From positions 1,488,001 to 1,552,000 of the forward strand of contig NZ_SMFZ01000002.1 in NCBI RefSeq assembly GCF_004339565.1: 64,000 nucleotides of DNA, given 5' to 3'. This DNA is from Pseudonocardia endophytica (GTDB lineage Bacteria > Actinomycetota > Actinomycetes > Mycobacteriales > Pseudonocardiaceae). A program made the translations under genes and the position numbers. The number at the start of each line of letters is the position of its first letter. The stretch's first letter is position 1. Under the pieces are notes generated by a model. It was given only the letters and a program-made list of their open reading frames with translations, ran no database searches and was not told where the DNA came from. Below are positions 23,655-32,240 of the stretch, piece after piece.

Positions 23655-25523
23655 GTGGCAGGCCGGATCCGGGACAGCGACATCGCCGAGGTCCGTGACC
23701 GCACCCGGATCGAGGAAGTGATCGGCGAGTACGTCGCGCTGCGACGGGCCGGGGCGGGGTCGCTCAAGGGCCTGTGCCCGTTCCACGAGGAGAAGACGCC
23801 CTCGTTCAACGTGCGCCCGAGCCACGGCACGTTCCACTGCTTCGGCTGCAGCGAGGGCGGGTCGGTGATCGACTTCGTGATGAAGATGGAGGTCATCGGC
23901 TTCCCGGAGGCGGTCGAGCGGCTCGCCGAGCGGGTGGGTGTCCGCCTGACGTACGAGGGCGGCGGCAGCTCCGTGCAGAAGGACCGGGGCACCCGCTCCC
24001 GGCTACTCGAGATCAACAAGAAGGCCGCCGAGTTCTACGCCGAGAAGCTGCGCACGCCGGAGGGCGCGCCGGCGATGCGGTTCCTCAGCGAGCGCGGGTT
24101 CGACGCGTCGTCGGCCGACCTGTTCGGCTGCGGCTACGCCCCGTCCGGTTGGGACACGCTGACCAAACACCTGCTCGCGCAGGGCTACCAGCTCGACGAG
24201 CTGATCAAGGCCGCGGTCAGCCGGGAGGGCCAGCGCGGCCCGATCGACCGGTTCCACCGCCGCCTGCTCTGGCCGATCCGGGACCTCGGGGGAGACGTCG
24301 TCGGCTTCGGCGCGCGACGCCTGTTCGACGACGACCGCATCGATGCCAAGTACCTCAACACGTCCGAGACGCCGGTCTACCGCAAGACGCACGTCCTGTT
24401 CGGACTCGACCTGGCGAAGCGGGAGATCGCGAAGAGCCGCCAGGTCGTCGTCGTCGAGGGCTACACGGACGTGATGGCGATGCACCTGGCCGGCGTGAAG
24501 ACGGCCGTCGCGACGTGCGGCACCGCGTTCGGTTCCGAGCACGTGTCGGTGATCCGGCGGCTGATCGGCGACGACTCGTTCGACCGCGGCGAGGTCATCT
24601 ACACGTTCGACGGCGACGCGGCCGGTCAGGCCGCCGCGAAGAAGGCGTTCGACGGCGAGCAGAGCTTCGCCGCGCAGACGTTCGTCGCGGTCGCCCCGGA
24701 CGGGCAGGATCCCTGCGACCTGCGCAACAACCACGGTGACACGGCCGTCCGGGACCTCGTCGCCCGCCGCGAGCCGCTGTTCGAGTTCGCCATCCGGGCC
24801 GAGCTGCGCGAGCACGACCTGAACACCGCGGAGGGCCGGGTCGCCGCGTTGCAGCGCACGGTGCCGCTGGTCGCGCAGATCAAGCGCGAGGAGCTGCGCG
24901 ACGAGTACGCCCGCCGCCTGGCCGGCTGGACCGGCTGGGAGGACATCGCGACGGTCGTGCGCCGGGTCCGCGAGACGGCGGGAGCCCCCGTCGACGGTTC
25001 GGGCCGGCGTCGGCCCGCGCCCCCCGCCGCTCCCCGCCGGGACGACCCGCACCTGCACATCCAGCGCCAGGCGCTCAAGGCCGCCCTGCAGATCCCGGCG
25101 ATCGCGGGCCCCGGGTTCGACGAGCTGCCGGAGGCCGCGTTCGGTCACCCCGCGTTCGCCGCGGTGCACCGCGCGATCGCCGCCGCGGGCGGCGTGTGCG
25201 CGGGCATCGAGGGCGCCGCGTGGCCCGCCGCCGTCGCCGCCGAGACGACGACCGACGAGATCCGCGGCCTGGTGTCCGAGCTCGCCGTGGAGGACCTGGA
25301 GTTGCCGCGCCGCAACACCGACGAGGCCCGCTACGTCGGCGGCCTGCTCGCCGGCGTGCGGATGGCGCTGGTCGACAGGCAGATCACCGAGATCAAGTCG
25401 CGCCTGCAGCGGACGAACTTCGAGACCGACCCGGAGATCTACAACGACCTGTTCGGCGACCTCGTGCCGCTCGAGCAGTACCGGATCGCGCTGCGCGAGC
25501 AGGCGGCGGGAGCGGCCCAGTGA
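23655..25523 (+). CDS. dnaG: DNA primase
   Basis: 622-aa primase that makes RNA primers at the replication fork. The zinc-binding domain has CPFHEEKTPSF and FHCFGC (about residues 40-75). The catalytic core follows (RFLSERGF, FGARRL), with the TOPRIM motifs VVVEGYTDVMAMH (about 270-282) and FDGDAAGQAAAKKA (about 318-331). A C-terminal DnaB-interaction region completes it. The GTG at 23655 is preceded by TACAAT (23643-23648) with a 6-nt gap and no ribosome site, so the mRNA is probably leaderless. The stop overlaps the next GTG (GTGA at 25520). Confidence 0.97.
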   Translation: MAGRIRDSDIAEVRDRTRIEEVIGEYVALRRAGAGSLKGLCPFHEEKTPSFNVRPSHGTFHCFGCSEGGSVIDFVMKMEVIGFPEAVERLAERVGVRLTYEGGGSSVQKDRGTRSRLLEINKKAAEFYAEKLRTPEGAPAMRFLSERGFDASSADLFGCGYAPSGWDTLTKHLLAQGYQLDELIKAAVSREGQRGPIDRFHRRLLWPIRDLGGDVVGFGARRLFDDDRIDAKYLNTSETPVYRKTHVLFGLDLAKREIAKSRQVVVVEGYTDVMAMHLAGVKTAVATCGTAFGSEHVSVIRRLIGDDSFDRGEVIYTFDGDAAGQAAAKKAFDGEQSFAAQTFVAVAPDGQDPCDLRNNHGDTAVRDLVARREPLFEFAIRAELREHDLNTAEGRVAALQRTVPLVAQIKREELRDEYARRLAGWTGWEDIATVVRRVRETAGAPVDGSGRRRPAPPAAPRRDDPHLHIQRQALKAALQIPAIAGPGFDELPEAAFGHPAFAAVHRAIAAAGGVCAGIEGAAWPAAVAAETTTDEIRGLVSELAVEDLELPRRNTDEARYVGGLLAGVRMALVDRQITEIKSRLQRTNFETDPEIYNDLFGDLVPLEQYRIALREQAAGAAQ

Positions 25524-26038
25524 CGTTCCTGGACAGGCTGCTGCGACGCGAGCCGGTCCCGGCCGAGGTCGCGTCCCGCCTGGAGGGCGACGAGCGGGTG
25601 GTCGCGATGGCCACGGTCGCTCCGGCCGGCCGGCTCGTCGTGACGACGTGGGGCATCTGGACCCCCGGCGACGTGCCGGAACGGATCGGCTGGCACGAGA
25701 TCGCGAAGGCGACCTGGGAGCACGGCGCGCTCGTCGTGATCCCGACGACCGCGCGCGAGGTCGGTGCCGGCACCGTCCTGCTCACCGACCGTCCGGCCCG
25801 GCGGTTCCGCCTCGACGACCCGGGCAGGGTCCCGCAGACCGTGCACGAACGGGTCACCGGCTCGATCCGTTCGCGCAGCCACCGCGACCTGCCCCGCGGC
25901 GGCGCGTGGGTGCTGCAGCGCAAGGTGCCAGGACGCGACGGCATGCTCATGCAGGTCTGGCCGGATCCGGAGACCGACCCCGACGCCGTCGAACAGCTGG
26001 CGCTCGGTGTCGCGCAACGGATCGGGGAGGCCCGGTGA
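25520..26038 (+). CDS. conserved hypothetical protein downstream of dnaG
   Basis: 172-aa soluble protein. Residues about 8-110 form a beta-rich domain (RVVAMATVAPAGRLVVTTWG, IGWHEIAKATWEHGALVVI, TVLLTDRPARRFRL), and a helical end follows (AVEQLALGVAQRIGE). It resembles small actinobacterial proteins often found next to dnaG, of unknown role. It overlaps dnaG by 4 bp and the next methyltransferase by 4 bp, so all three are co-translated. No catalytic motif visible. Confidence 0.8.
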   Translation: MTFLDRLLRREPVPAEVASRLEGDERVVAMATVAPAGRLVVTTWGIWTPGDVPERIGWHEIAKATWEHGALVVIPTTAREVGAGTVLLTDRPARRFRLDDPGRVPQTVHERVTGSIRSRSHRDLPRGGAWVLQRKVPGRDGMLMQVWPDPETDPDAVEQLALGVAQRIGEAR

Positions 26039-26799
26039 CGAGAGCGTCCTGGGACCCGGCGCTGTACCGCAGCTTCGACGACCACCGCTCCCGCCCGTTC
26101 CACGACCTCCTGGCCCGTGTGGGCGCCACGGCCCCGCGCCGCGTGGTCGACGCGGGCTGCGGGCCGGGCCACCTGACGTCGGTGCTGGCCGGGCGCTGGC
26201 CGGACGCGGCCGTCGAGGCGTTCGACGCGTCGGCGGACATGGTGCTCGCCGCCCGCGACAACGGTGTCGACGCGGTCGTGCGGGACGTCGTCGACTGGAC
26301 GCCGGGACCGGACACCGACGTCGTCGTCGCGAACGCGGTGCTGCAGTGGGAGCCGACGCACCTGGCCCTGATGCGGCGCTGGGCCGAGGCGATGCCGTCC
26401 GGCGGCTGGCTCGCCGTCCAGGTCCCCGGGAACTTCGACGCGCCGTCGCACGCGCTCACCCGCGACGTCGCCGCCGGCCCGCGGTGGCGGGACCGGGTCG
26501 CGCTGCGCGGGGCCGAGACCGTGTACGACCCGCCCGGCTACGCGGACGCGCTCGCGCCCGTCGCGCAGGTCGACGCGTGGGAGACGACGTACCTGCAGCG
26601 CCTGACCGGCGACGACCCGGTGCTGCGCTGGATCAGCGGCACCGCCCTGCGCCCGGTGCGCGACGCCCTCGACGACGCCGCGTACGCGAGGTTCGCCGAC
26701 GAGCTCGCTCCACGGCTGCGCGCCGCCTACCCGCCGTCGGCGGACGGGTCGACGTGGTTCCCGTTCCGCCGCATCTTCGTGGTCGCGCACGTCCGCTGA
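26035..26799 (+). CDS. tam: trans-aconitate 2-methyltransferase-like SAM methyltransferase
   Basis: 254-aa class I methyltransferase. The SAM motif I is VVDAGCGPGHLT (about residues 38-49), motif II contains DVVVANAVLQWEP (about 97-109), and the C-terminal half has the Tam-type EVYDPPGYADALAP/TTYLQRL order. Tam methylates trans-aconitate, a by-product that inhibits aconitase. The N-terminal SWDPALYRSFDDHRSRPF also fits Tam. The GTG overlaps the preceding stop. The specific substrate is inferred from family resemblance. Confidence 0.85.
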   Translation: MTRASWDPALYRSFDDHRSRPFHDLLARVGATAPRRVVDAGCGPGHLTSVLAGRWPDAAVEAFDASADMVLAARDNGVDAVVRDVVDWTPGPDTDVVVANAVLQWEPTHLALMRRWAEAMPSGGWLAVQVPGNFDAPSHALTRDVAAGPRWRDRVALRGAETVYDPPGYADALAPVAQVDAWETTYLQRLTGDDPVLRWISGTALRPVRDALDDAAYARFADELAPRLRAAYPPSADGSTWFPFRRIFVVAHVR

Positions 26800-26887
26800 C
26801 CGCACGACCGGGTGGGGCCGCGTCGGGTGCGCGGTCACCGGGAGTGCAGGATCACCTGACGCGGATGCGACGGGAGGTGTGCGGACC

Positions 26888-27565
26888 GTGTCGGACAACG
26901 AGTCCGGAACCTCCCGTGCGGACGGCCGGAACACCAGGTGGGCGGCGCACCGGGCCGAACGCCGCGAGAAGATCGTCGACGCCGCGCTGGAGCTGCTGGC
27001 GGAGACCGGACCCGAGTTCGGGCTCGAGCAGGTGGCCGCGCGGGCCGGTCTGAGCAAGCCGGTGATCTACCGGTTCTTCGGCGACCGCGCCACGTTGATC
27101 GAGGCCATGGGGGAGCGGGCCACCAACCAGCTCGCCGAGCGCATGATGCCGGCCCTCTACTCCGAGGTCGCGAACCTCGCCCGGATCCGCGCGGTGATCG
27201 GGGCGTTCATCGGGTTCCTCGACGAGTCGCCGAACGTGTACTGGCTCTTCGCCCGGGCGGCGGCCGGAACCGGGCGCGACGTGGTCCGCGCCCACAAGGA
27301 GTTCGTCGCGTCCGCGCTCGCGGGGGTGCTGTCGGAGTACATCCGGTCCGCCGGGATCGCGGTGCATCCCGAGACCGGGAAGGTGTGGGCCCACGGGCTG
27401 GTCGGCTTCGTGCAGAACACGGCGGAGTGGTGGCTCGAGACCAGGACGATCGACTGCGACGAGGTCACCGAGCAGCTGACCACGTTCGTCTGGGTCCAGA
27501 TCGAGGGCGCCGCGCGGCTCTACGGCGTCCACCTGGACCCGGACTCGCCATTCGGCACGCACTGA
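26888..27565 (+). CDS. TetR-family regulator
   Basis: 225-aa repressor. The N-terminal HTH at about residues 22-66 contains REKIVDAALELLAETG and AARAGLSKPVIYRFFGDRATLIEAM. A ligand-binding helical domain with AIGAFIGFLDESPNVYWLF-like helices follows. GGGAGG (26872-26877) suits the GTG at 26888; a GTG at 26879 would touch the ribosome site. The ligand and targets are not visible; the gene stands alone between tam and a small Cys-containing protein gene. Confidence 0.85.
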   Translation: MSDNESGTSRADGRNTRWAAHRAERREKIVDAALELLAETGPEFGLEQVAARAGLSKPVIYRFFGDRATLIEAMGERATNQLAERMMPALYSEVANLARIRAVIGAFIGFLDESPNVYWLFARAAAGTGRDVVRAHKEFVASALAGVLSEYIRSAGIAVHPETGKVWAHGLVGFVQNTAEWWLETRTIDCDEVTEQLTTFVWVQIEGAARLYGVHLDPDSPFGTH

Positions 27566-27674
27566 GCGCAACCTCTGCCCGGTTACCCGTTACGGCTCGT
27601 ATAAGATACCGTCCGGCGGCGCGCTGAAGTGCGTCGACGGCCGCAGTCGGCGGCGGCACCGGACGGAGGAACGC

Positions 27675-27863
27675 ATGACTGACGGTGCGGACGACCGCGG
27701 CCCGGAGCCGAGCTTCGACCCGGCCAGCGACATGGCGCCGGGCGGGCCCCGGGCGAAGAGCCGCGGCTGCCGCTGCTCGGTGCTCGCCAACGCCGCCTTC
27801 CGGTCCGGGCAGTCGGACGAGCCGGCCGTCGACCCCCGGTGCGAGATGCACGCACGCCACTGA
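27675..27863 (+). CDS. small Cys/His-containing protein, unknown function
   Basis: 62-aa protein starting MTDGADDRGPEPSFDPASD and carrying GCRCSVLANAAF (CxC) followed by DPRCEMHARH. The two CxC cysteines with the late C-x2-H suggest a small metal-binding knuckle. The start has a GGAGG ribosome site. Upstream is an unusually AT-rich TATAAGAT (27600-27607) suited to a -10 element, and a strong terminator follows (27918-27955), so it is its own transcription unit. No family recognised. Confidence 0.7.
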   Translation: MTDGADDRGPEPSFDPASDMAPGGPRAKSRGCRCSVLANAAFRSGQSDEPAVDPRCEMHARH

Positions 27864-27917
27864 CCCCATCCGACCCGCGGTGACGCAGCTCGGCCTGCTG
27901 CCTCCACCGCCGCCCGG

Positions 27918-27955
27918 CCGGGACGGGGCTCCCTCGGGGGCGGGCCCCGTCCCGG
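27918..27955 (+). terminator. hairpin terminator before the WhiA-like gene
   Basis: CCGGGACGGGGC (27918-27929) pairs perfectly with GCCCCGTCCCGG (27944-27955), a 12-bp stem with a 14-nt loop. It could end the small Cys/His gene transcript or attenuate read-through into the WhiA-like gene at 27979. Confidence 0.7.
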
Positions 27956-27978
27956 TCACCACCTCAGCGGGAGGCGAG

Positions 27979-28923
27979 ATGCTGGACCCCGTCACGACGA
28001 CCGCGATGCTCGTCGACGAGCTCGCCCGTGCCGACGCCGGACGTCCGCCCGCCCGGCACGTGGAGATCGCGACCATGCTCCGGATCGCCGGCGACGTGTC
28101 CACCGCGGGCGGCCGGACGACGATCCGAGCCGAGTTCGGTGTGCCGGAGGTCGCGACGCGTCTGCGCGACGGGATCGCCTCGATGTACGGACGAGGAGGC
28201 ATCGTCGAGACGATCGCGGGTCCGGAGGGGACGTTGCGCTGCGGTGTCCGGGTCGTGGCGCCCGGCACCGATCTCGCCCGCGCGACCGGGCTGGTCGACC
28301 GCAACGGCCTTCCGGTCGCCGGATTCCCGGTCGTGTCGTCGGCCGACGCGACGACCGCGGCGGCGGTATGGCGCGGTGCTCTGCTCGCCGGCGGCGGCGT
28401 CGGGTGGTGGCGCGGGCGCGCGCAGGTCCAGGTCGTCTGCCCGGGTCAGGACGTCGCGCTTGCCCTGGTCGGCGCCGCGCGCGTGCTCGGCGTCGCGGTC
28501 CGCGACCGCGAGACCGCGGACCGGCACCAGGTGCTCGTCCGCGACCCGGACAGCCTCACCATGCTCCTCCGGGCGACCGGCGCTCCGGTCACCGCGGACG
28601 CCGTGCGCGGGCCCGACGGGCCGGTCGCGCCGATCGGGGTCGACGAGCTCGACGCCCGCAACGCCGAACGCGCGGCATCCGCCGGCGCGGCAGCCGCCGA
28701 GCGGGCACGTCGCGCCCTGGACGTGCTCGGCGACGCGGCGCCCGAGTCGCTGCGGGAAGCGGGCCGCCTCCGCGCCGCACGCGCCGACCTGTCGCTCGCG
28801 CAGCTCGGCCGCCTCGCCGACCCGCCACTGAGCCGGGACGCGCTCGCGGCCCGTCTCCAACGACTGTTCGCGGCAGCCGAGCAGACCGCCCGCATCCCCG
28901 AGCAGACGCGGCCCGACCGTTAG
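27979..28923 (+). CDS. WhiA-like protein (paralog of sporulation regulator WhiA)
   Basis: 314-aa protein with the full WhiA architecture. The N-terminal two-repeat LAGLIDADG-derived domain is at about residues 1-200 (ATMLRIAGDVSTAGGRTTI, AAAVWRGALLAGGGVGWW, DVALALVGAARVLGVAVRDRE). A C-terminal DUF199 helix-turn-helix follows (ARRALDVLGDAAPESLREAGRLR, then LSLAQLGRLADPPLSRDALAARLQRL). The canonical whiA sits beside the rapZ/yvcK genes; here there is neither, so this is probably a second, divergent copy. The ATG at 27979 has GGGAGG 4 nt upstream. Targets unknown. Confidence 0.8.
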   Translation: MLDPVTTTAMLVDELARADAGRPPARHVEIATMLRIAGDVSTAGGRTTIRAEFGVPEVATRLRDGIASMYGRGGIVETIAGPEGTLRCGVRVVAPGTDLARATGLVDRNGLPVAGFPVVSSADATTAAAVWRGALLAGGGVGWWRGRAQVQVVCPGQDVALALVGAARVLGVAVRDRETADRHQVLVRDPDSLTMLLRATGAPVTADAVRGPDGPVAPIGVDELDARNAERAASAGAAAAERARRALDVLGDAAPESLREAGRLRAARADLSLAQLGRLADPPLSRDALAARLQRLFAAAEQTARIPEQTRPDR

Positions 28924-29114
28924 CGGTCCTCCGGCCCCTTGCGGACGTTCTGCACCGCACCCTCCACCGTCGCGCGGGCGATACCGGCCGCGCCCTGCAC
29001 CGCGGGGTGATCGGCCGTGCGCTGGTACGCGCGCACCAGCTGCTCGTACCGCTCGTGCCCGGCGCGTGTACCCAGCACGTAGCCCAGAGCCACCCCGAGA
29101 ATGAACCTGACCAT
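28920..29114 (-). CDS. small membrane-anchored protein, YtxH-like
   Basis: 64-aa protein. The N-terminal MVRFILGVALGYVLGTRAGHERY is a single short membrane segment with the GYVLGTRAG motif of actinobacterial YtxH-like proteins. It is followed by an amphipathic helical region (YEQLVRAYQRTADHPAVQGA). The ATG at 29114 has GAGGTGAGG upstream and is preferred to a longer frame. Its TAA shares bases with the WhiA-like TAG (TTAG at 28920-28923), so the two genes converge with overlap. Confidence 0.8.
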   Translation of the reverse strand: MVRFILGVALGYVLGTRAGHERYEQLVRAYQRTADHPAVQGAAGIARATVEGAVQNVRKGPEDR

Positions 29115-29249
29115 GCCCCTCACCTCCACCTGACGCGACCGTACCGGGGGCATCCTCGGGCCCTGCGCGGCACGGCCCCCGGATCGGATCGCGTGGGGGT
29201 GGTGATGTACCGTCTACGACGTCGCGGGGCATTCTCTCGTGGCTCACGG

Positions 29250-29321
29250 TCCTCCGTAGCTCAATGGCAGAGCACCCGACTGTTAATCGGGCGGTTACTG
29301 GTTCGAGTCCAGTCGGAGGAG
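29250..29321 (+). tRNA. tRNA-Asn (anticodon GTT)
   Basis: Complete cloverleaf: acceptor TCCTCCG (29250-29256) with CGGAGGA (29314-29320), and D-arm GCTC/GAGC. The anticodon stem CCCGA/TCGGG encloses loop CTGTTAA with anticodon GTT at 29282-29284. The T-arm is ACTGG-TTCGAGT-CCAGT. The discriminator is G and CCA is not encoded. No duplicated 3' end was seen nearby, so no integrated element is indicated. Confidence 0.97.
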
Positions 29322-29467
29322 CTTCCTCCCCAGGTCAGGCCCGTCTTCCGGGGCGAACCAAGATCCGCCCCAGAGATCGTCACCGACGGCATGTGGAACG
29401 CCGCGCGAAGGGTTGACCGAAGCCGGGAACCGATCGCGCCTCGAGTCCACGACGAGGTGGGGCATGT

Positions 29468-30070
29468 CTAGATCATGTCGCCGTCGATCAGGGCGCGGGC
29501 GGCACGACGGGCGCGGGTGGCGGTCGGCTCGTCCGTGACACGGTCCGCGGTCAGGAAACCGTCGGCGTCGAGCGTGCCGTAGCCGTGCGCCAGGGCGACG
29601 ACCCTCTCGGTCAGGGCGAGCCCGCGCTCGCCGGCGAGCTCGCGGGCCGGGTCGAGGAACAGGTCCATCACCGCACGGCCTGCCTGGGCGAGGTCGACGT
29701 CCTGTACGGAGCGCAGGGCGGGGGAGAAGATCGTGTCGAGGCCGACGCGGCGCTCGGACACGAACGCCGCGTACGCGCCGGCCGCGGCAGCCAGCCGGTC
29801 GCCGGGATCGGCGCCCGCGGCGGTCGTCGCCTCGGCCAGCGACGCGGCCAGCAGGTTCGCCGCCCGGGCCGCGACGGCGGCGAGGAACCCGTCCCGGTTC
29901 GTGAAGTGCCGGTAGGGCGACGCCGTGCTGACGCCGACCCTCCGCGCCACCTCGGCCACCGAGAACCCGGACGGTCCTGCCGCGGCCAGGTGGACCAGGC
30001 CGGCGTCGAGCAGCGCGGACGGCAGGTCACCGTGGTGGTAGCGGCCCCGGCTCCGCGGACCTCCCGGCAC
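29468..30070 (-). CDS. TetR-family regulator divergent from an SDR gene
   Basis: 200-aa TetR-family repressor. The HTH is at about residues 14-58 (HHGDLPSALLDAGLVHLAAAG, VAEVARRVGVSTASPYRHFTNRDGFLAAVAARA). The C-terminal domain resembles the TetR_C type with AAAAGAYAAFVSERRVGLDTIFSP. The GTG at 30070 lies 23 bp from a 37-bp dyad (30093-30129) placed between it and the divergent SDR gene at 30145, so it almost certainly represses both. The inducer is probably the SDR substrate or product, unknown. Confidence 0.88.
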   Translation of the reverse strand: MPGGPRSRGRYHHGDLPSALLDAGLVHLAAAGPSGFSVAEVARRVGVSTASPYRHFTNRDGFLAAVAARAANLLAASLAEATTAAGADPGDRLAAAAGAYAAFVSERRVGLDTIFSPALRSVQDVDLAQAGRAVMDLFLDPARELAGERGLALTERVVALAHGYGTLDADGFLTADRVTDEPTATRARRAARALIDGDMI

Positions 30071-30092
30071 GACAGCGCCTCCTCCCGACGAT

Positions 30093-30129
30093 GTGATAGG
30101 TCTATCGTATAGAGCGATAGCCCTATCAC
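30093..30129. promoter_or_regulatory. TetR operator between tetR and the SDR gene
   Basis: 37-bp dyad: GTGATAGG-T-CTATCG on the left and CGATAG-C-CCTATCAC on the right, around a 7-bp centre. Both 8-bp outer and 6-bp inner arms match perfectly. The size suits two TetR dimers or one extended site. Confidence 0.75.
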
Positions 30130-30144
30130 TCAGGAGGCGTTCCG

Positions 30145-30837
30145 ATGGACGACCCGGTAGTCGTGATCACCGGTGCCAGCGGCGGGATCGGCGAGACGAC
30201 CGCGTACGAGCTCGCGGGGAGAGGGGCGCGGCTGGTGCTCGGAGCGCGCCGCGCCGACCGTCTGGACACCGTCGCGGCCGCGACCGGTGCCGTGACCCGC
30301 GTGACGGACGTGCGCCGGCGCGAGGACGTGCAGGCACTGGTCGACCTTGCCGTCGAGACCCACGGCCGGCTCGACGTGCTGGTCAACAACGCCGGCGTCG
30401 CCCATGTCCGCCCGCTCGACGACCTCGACGTCGTCGGCTGGGACGAGATGGTCGACGTCAACCTGCGCGGGGTGCTCCACGGCCTGGCCGCGGCGCTGCC
30501 GGTGTTCCGTGCGCAGTCCTCCGGGCACGTCGTCAACGTGGTCTCCACCGCCGGGCTGCGGATCGTCCCGGACCAGGTCGTCTACGCCGCGACCAAGAAC
30601 GCCGTCCGCACGCTGTCCGAGGGGCTGCGCCAGGAGGCGGGCCCGAACCTGCGGGTCACCGCGGTCTCGCCGGGCGTCACGTCGACCGAGTTCGTCACGA
30701 AGTCCGCCGCCCCGCAACACCTGCTCGACATGGCGATGCCACCGGCCGCCGTCGCCCGCGCCATCGCGTTCGCGATCGAGCAACCGTCCGACGTGGACGT
30801 CGGGGAGATCGTCGTGCGTCCGACCGCGCAGGGCTGA
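30145..30837 (+). CDS. SDR-family oxidoreductase
   Basis: 230-aa classical short-chain dehydrogenase. The cofactor motif TGASGGIG is at residues 9-16, NNAG at about 84-87, a catalytic Ser in NVVSTAG (about 134), and YAATK with Tyr/Lys at about 150-154. The GARRADR after strand 2 (Arg residues) favours NADP(H). AGGAGG lies 8 nt before the ATG. It resembles NADP-dependent alcohol dehydrogenases of the YdfG type, but the substrate is unknown. Control by the divergent TetR gene is likely. Confidence 0.9.
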   Translation: MDDPVVVITGASGGIGETTAYELAGRGARLVLGARRADRLDTVAAATGAVTRVTDVRRREDVQALVDLAVETHGRLDVLVNNAGVAHVRPLDDLDVVGWDEMVDVNLRGVLHGLAAALPVFRAQSSGHVVNVVSTAGLRIVPDQVVYAATKNAVRTLSEGLRQEAGPNLRVTAVSPGVTSTEFVTKSAAPQHLLDMAMPPAAVARAIAFAIEQPSDVDVGEIVVRPTAQG

Positions 30838-30839
30838 CG

Positions 30840-32102
30840 TCATCGTCCGCGACGTGCGGTGTACCGGTGGCCGGTCGGCGTCGTCGTGCGCACGCCGTCC
30901 GGGACGCGTTCGACCGTCCACTCCGGATCCTCGCGGAGCAGGTTGTGGAGCACGCAGGTGCCGCGGCCGTCGTCGAACGTGGTCGGGCCGCCGTCGGCGC
31001 GTCGACGGATGTGGTCGATCTGGCGGACGGGTGCGTCGCAGTACGGCTCGGAACATCGCCATCGGTCGCGGGCCCGGACCAGCTCGGCGAGGAAACCGGT
31101 GAACCTCTGCTGCTTCGAGTCGCCACCGATGACGACGCCGTCACGCGTGACGAACCGTCGCCATGTCTTGCGGCCCGCCGCGGTCGCGATCAGATCGACC
31201 GGGACGGGTCCGTGGCCGGGGATCTCGGCCGGGAGCGGACTGGCCGGGTCGACCAGAGCCTCGACCGGCACGACGACCTGCACCTGGAGCCCGACGGCTT
31301 CGGCGGTGGTCTGTCCGGTGACACGTTCGACGAGCGTGTCGGCCATGACCTGCCCGCGGCCGCGGGTCATCGGAGCGGGCTTCACCTGCTCCTCCGTGAA
31401 CGCCCTCTGCAGGGCGGCGTAGCACGCGGCGCCCTGCTCGGCGGGGAGGTGGGCGATCAGGTCGGTCATGCCGTCCGCAGCCGGGCGCAGCGTGACGCGC
31501 CGGCCGGAACGTGCTGCCGCGCAGCGGGTCCGGAACTTGTCGGGCGCGACCTGCGCCGCGAACTTCCGGGCCAGATCACGCAGCCGCCCGACTCCGAGAC
31601 GCGTGATGTCCCAGTCGGAGAGCAACCGGTCGACCTCGGCTCGTTCGCGGGCGTCGAGATGCGACGTGGCGCCGACGACCGTCGACACCCGGTACCCGCC
31701 CACCTCGCCCGCGCCGAACAGGCCGCGCAGGTGGTCGAGCCCGTCGTTCAGGTCCCGCGCCGTGCGGACGCGCCTGCGGCCCTCCGTCGGTGACACGCGG
31801 CAGGCGAGTCCGACCTGTGCCCCGATGCTGCGCTCGATCTTCTCGGGCTCGACCTGGCCGTTCCGGGTCTGGTGCGCCGCCTCGGCCGTGGCGAATCCCA
31901 GCGTCCACTCCGCCTGCAGCGCCTCGACCGCGTTCCTCACGGTCTCCAGCCCGGCGATCCCGTCGATCTGCTCGGCGCGCTCGAAGCGCGCAGGGGACCA
32001 GCTCGCGGCATGGGCGATCGCCGCGCGCAGGGGACCGAGGACGGCCTCCAGCGGTCCGGACGGCGGGGCGTCCGGGACGTCGCGACTCTCGGGAACTGTC
32101 AC
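30840..32102 (-). CDS. DUF222/HNH endonuclease-domain protein (13E12 type)
   Basis: 420-aa protein of the actinobacterial 13E12-repeat family. An N-terminal helical DUF222 region spans about residues 20-300 (AVEALQAEWTLGFATAEAA, VGYRVSTVVGATSHLDARERAEVD-like blocks). A C-terminal HNH site follows: CSEPYCDAPVRQIDHIRRRADGG plus CVLHNLLRE (about 340-385), with H, N/D and H ligands in order. These proteins are often multi-copy and of unproved role. The GTG at 32102 is chosen from a GGAAG upstream; the frame is open far beyond it. It is convergent with the SDR gene (2-bp gap). Confidence 0.85.
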   Translation of the reverse strand: MTVPESRDVPDAPPSGPLEAVLGPLRAAIAHAASWSPARFERAEQIDGIAGLETVRNAVEALQAEWTLGFATAEAAHQTRNGQVEPEKIERSIGAQVGLACRVSPTEGRRRVRTARDLNDGLDHLRGLFGAGEVGGYRVSTVVGATSHLDARERAEVDRLLSDWDITRLGVGRLRDLARKFAAQVAPDKFRTRCAAARSGRRVTLRPAADGMTDLIAHLPAEQGAACYAALQRAFTEEQVKPAPMTRGRGQVMADTLVERVTGQTTAEAVGLQVQVVVPVEALVDPASPLPAEIPGHGPVPVDLIATAAGRKTWRRFVTRDGVVIGGDSKQQRFTGFLAELVRARDRWRCSEPYCDAPVRQIDHIRRRADGGPTTFDDGRGTCVLHNLLREDPEWTVERVPDGVRTTTPTGHRYTARRGR

Positions 32103-32240
32103 GCTTCCAGGGTACTCGAACTGACGTTCGAAGTCGAGGTCAGATCTGTATCTGAGATGCAAGCTGGTCGACCGGGCAAGCCGACCCGGTCCGGCAACTC
32201 CGACGTAACCTCCGCTGATCTCGACCGCCCGGAGGTACTC

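Noticed and set aside
29322..29467. Attachment site or integrated element at tRNA-Asn
   Set aside because: No duplicated tRNA 3' end, integrase or phage gene was found downstream; the 146-bp gap shows nothing else.
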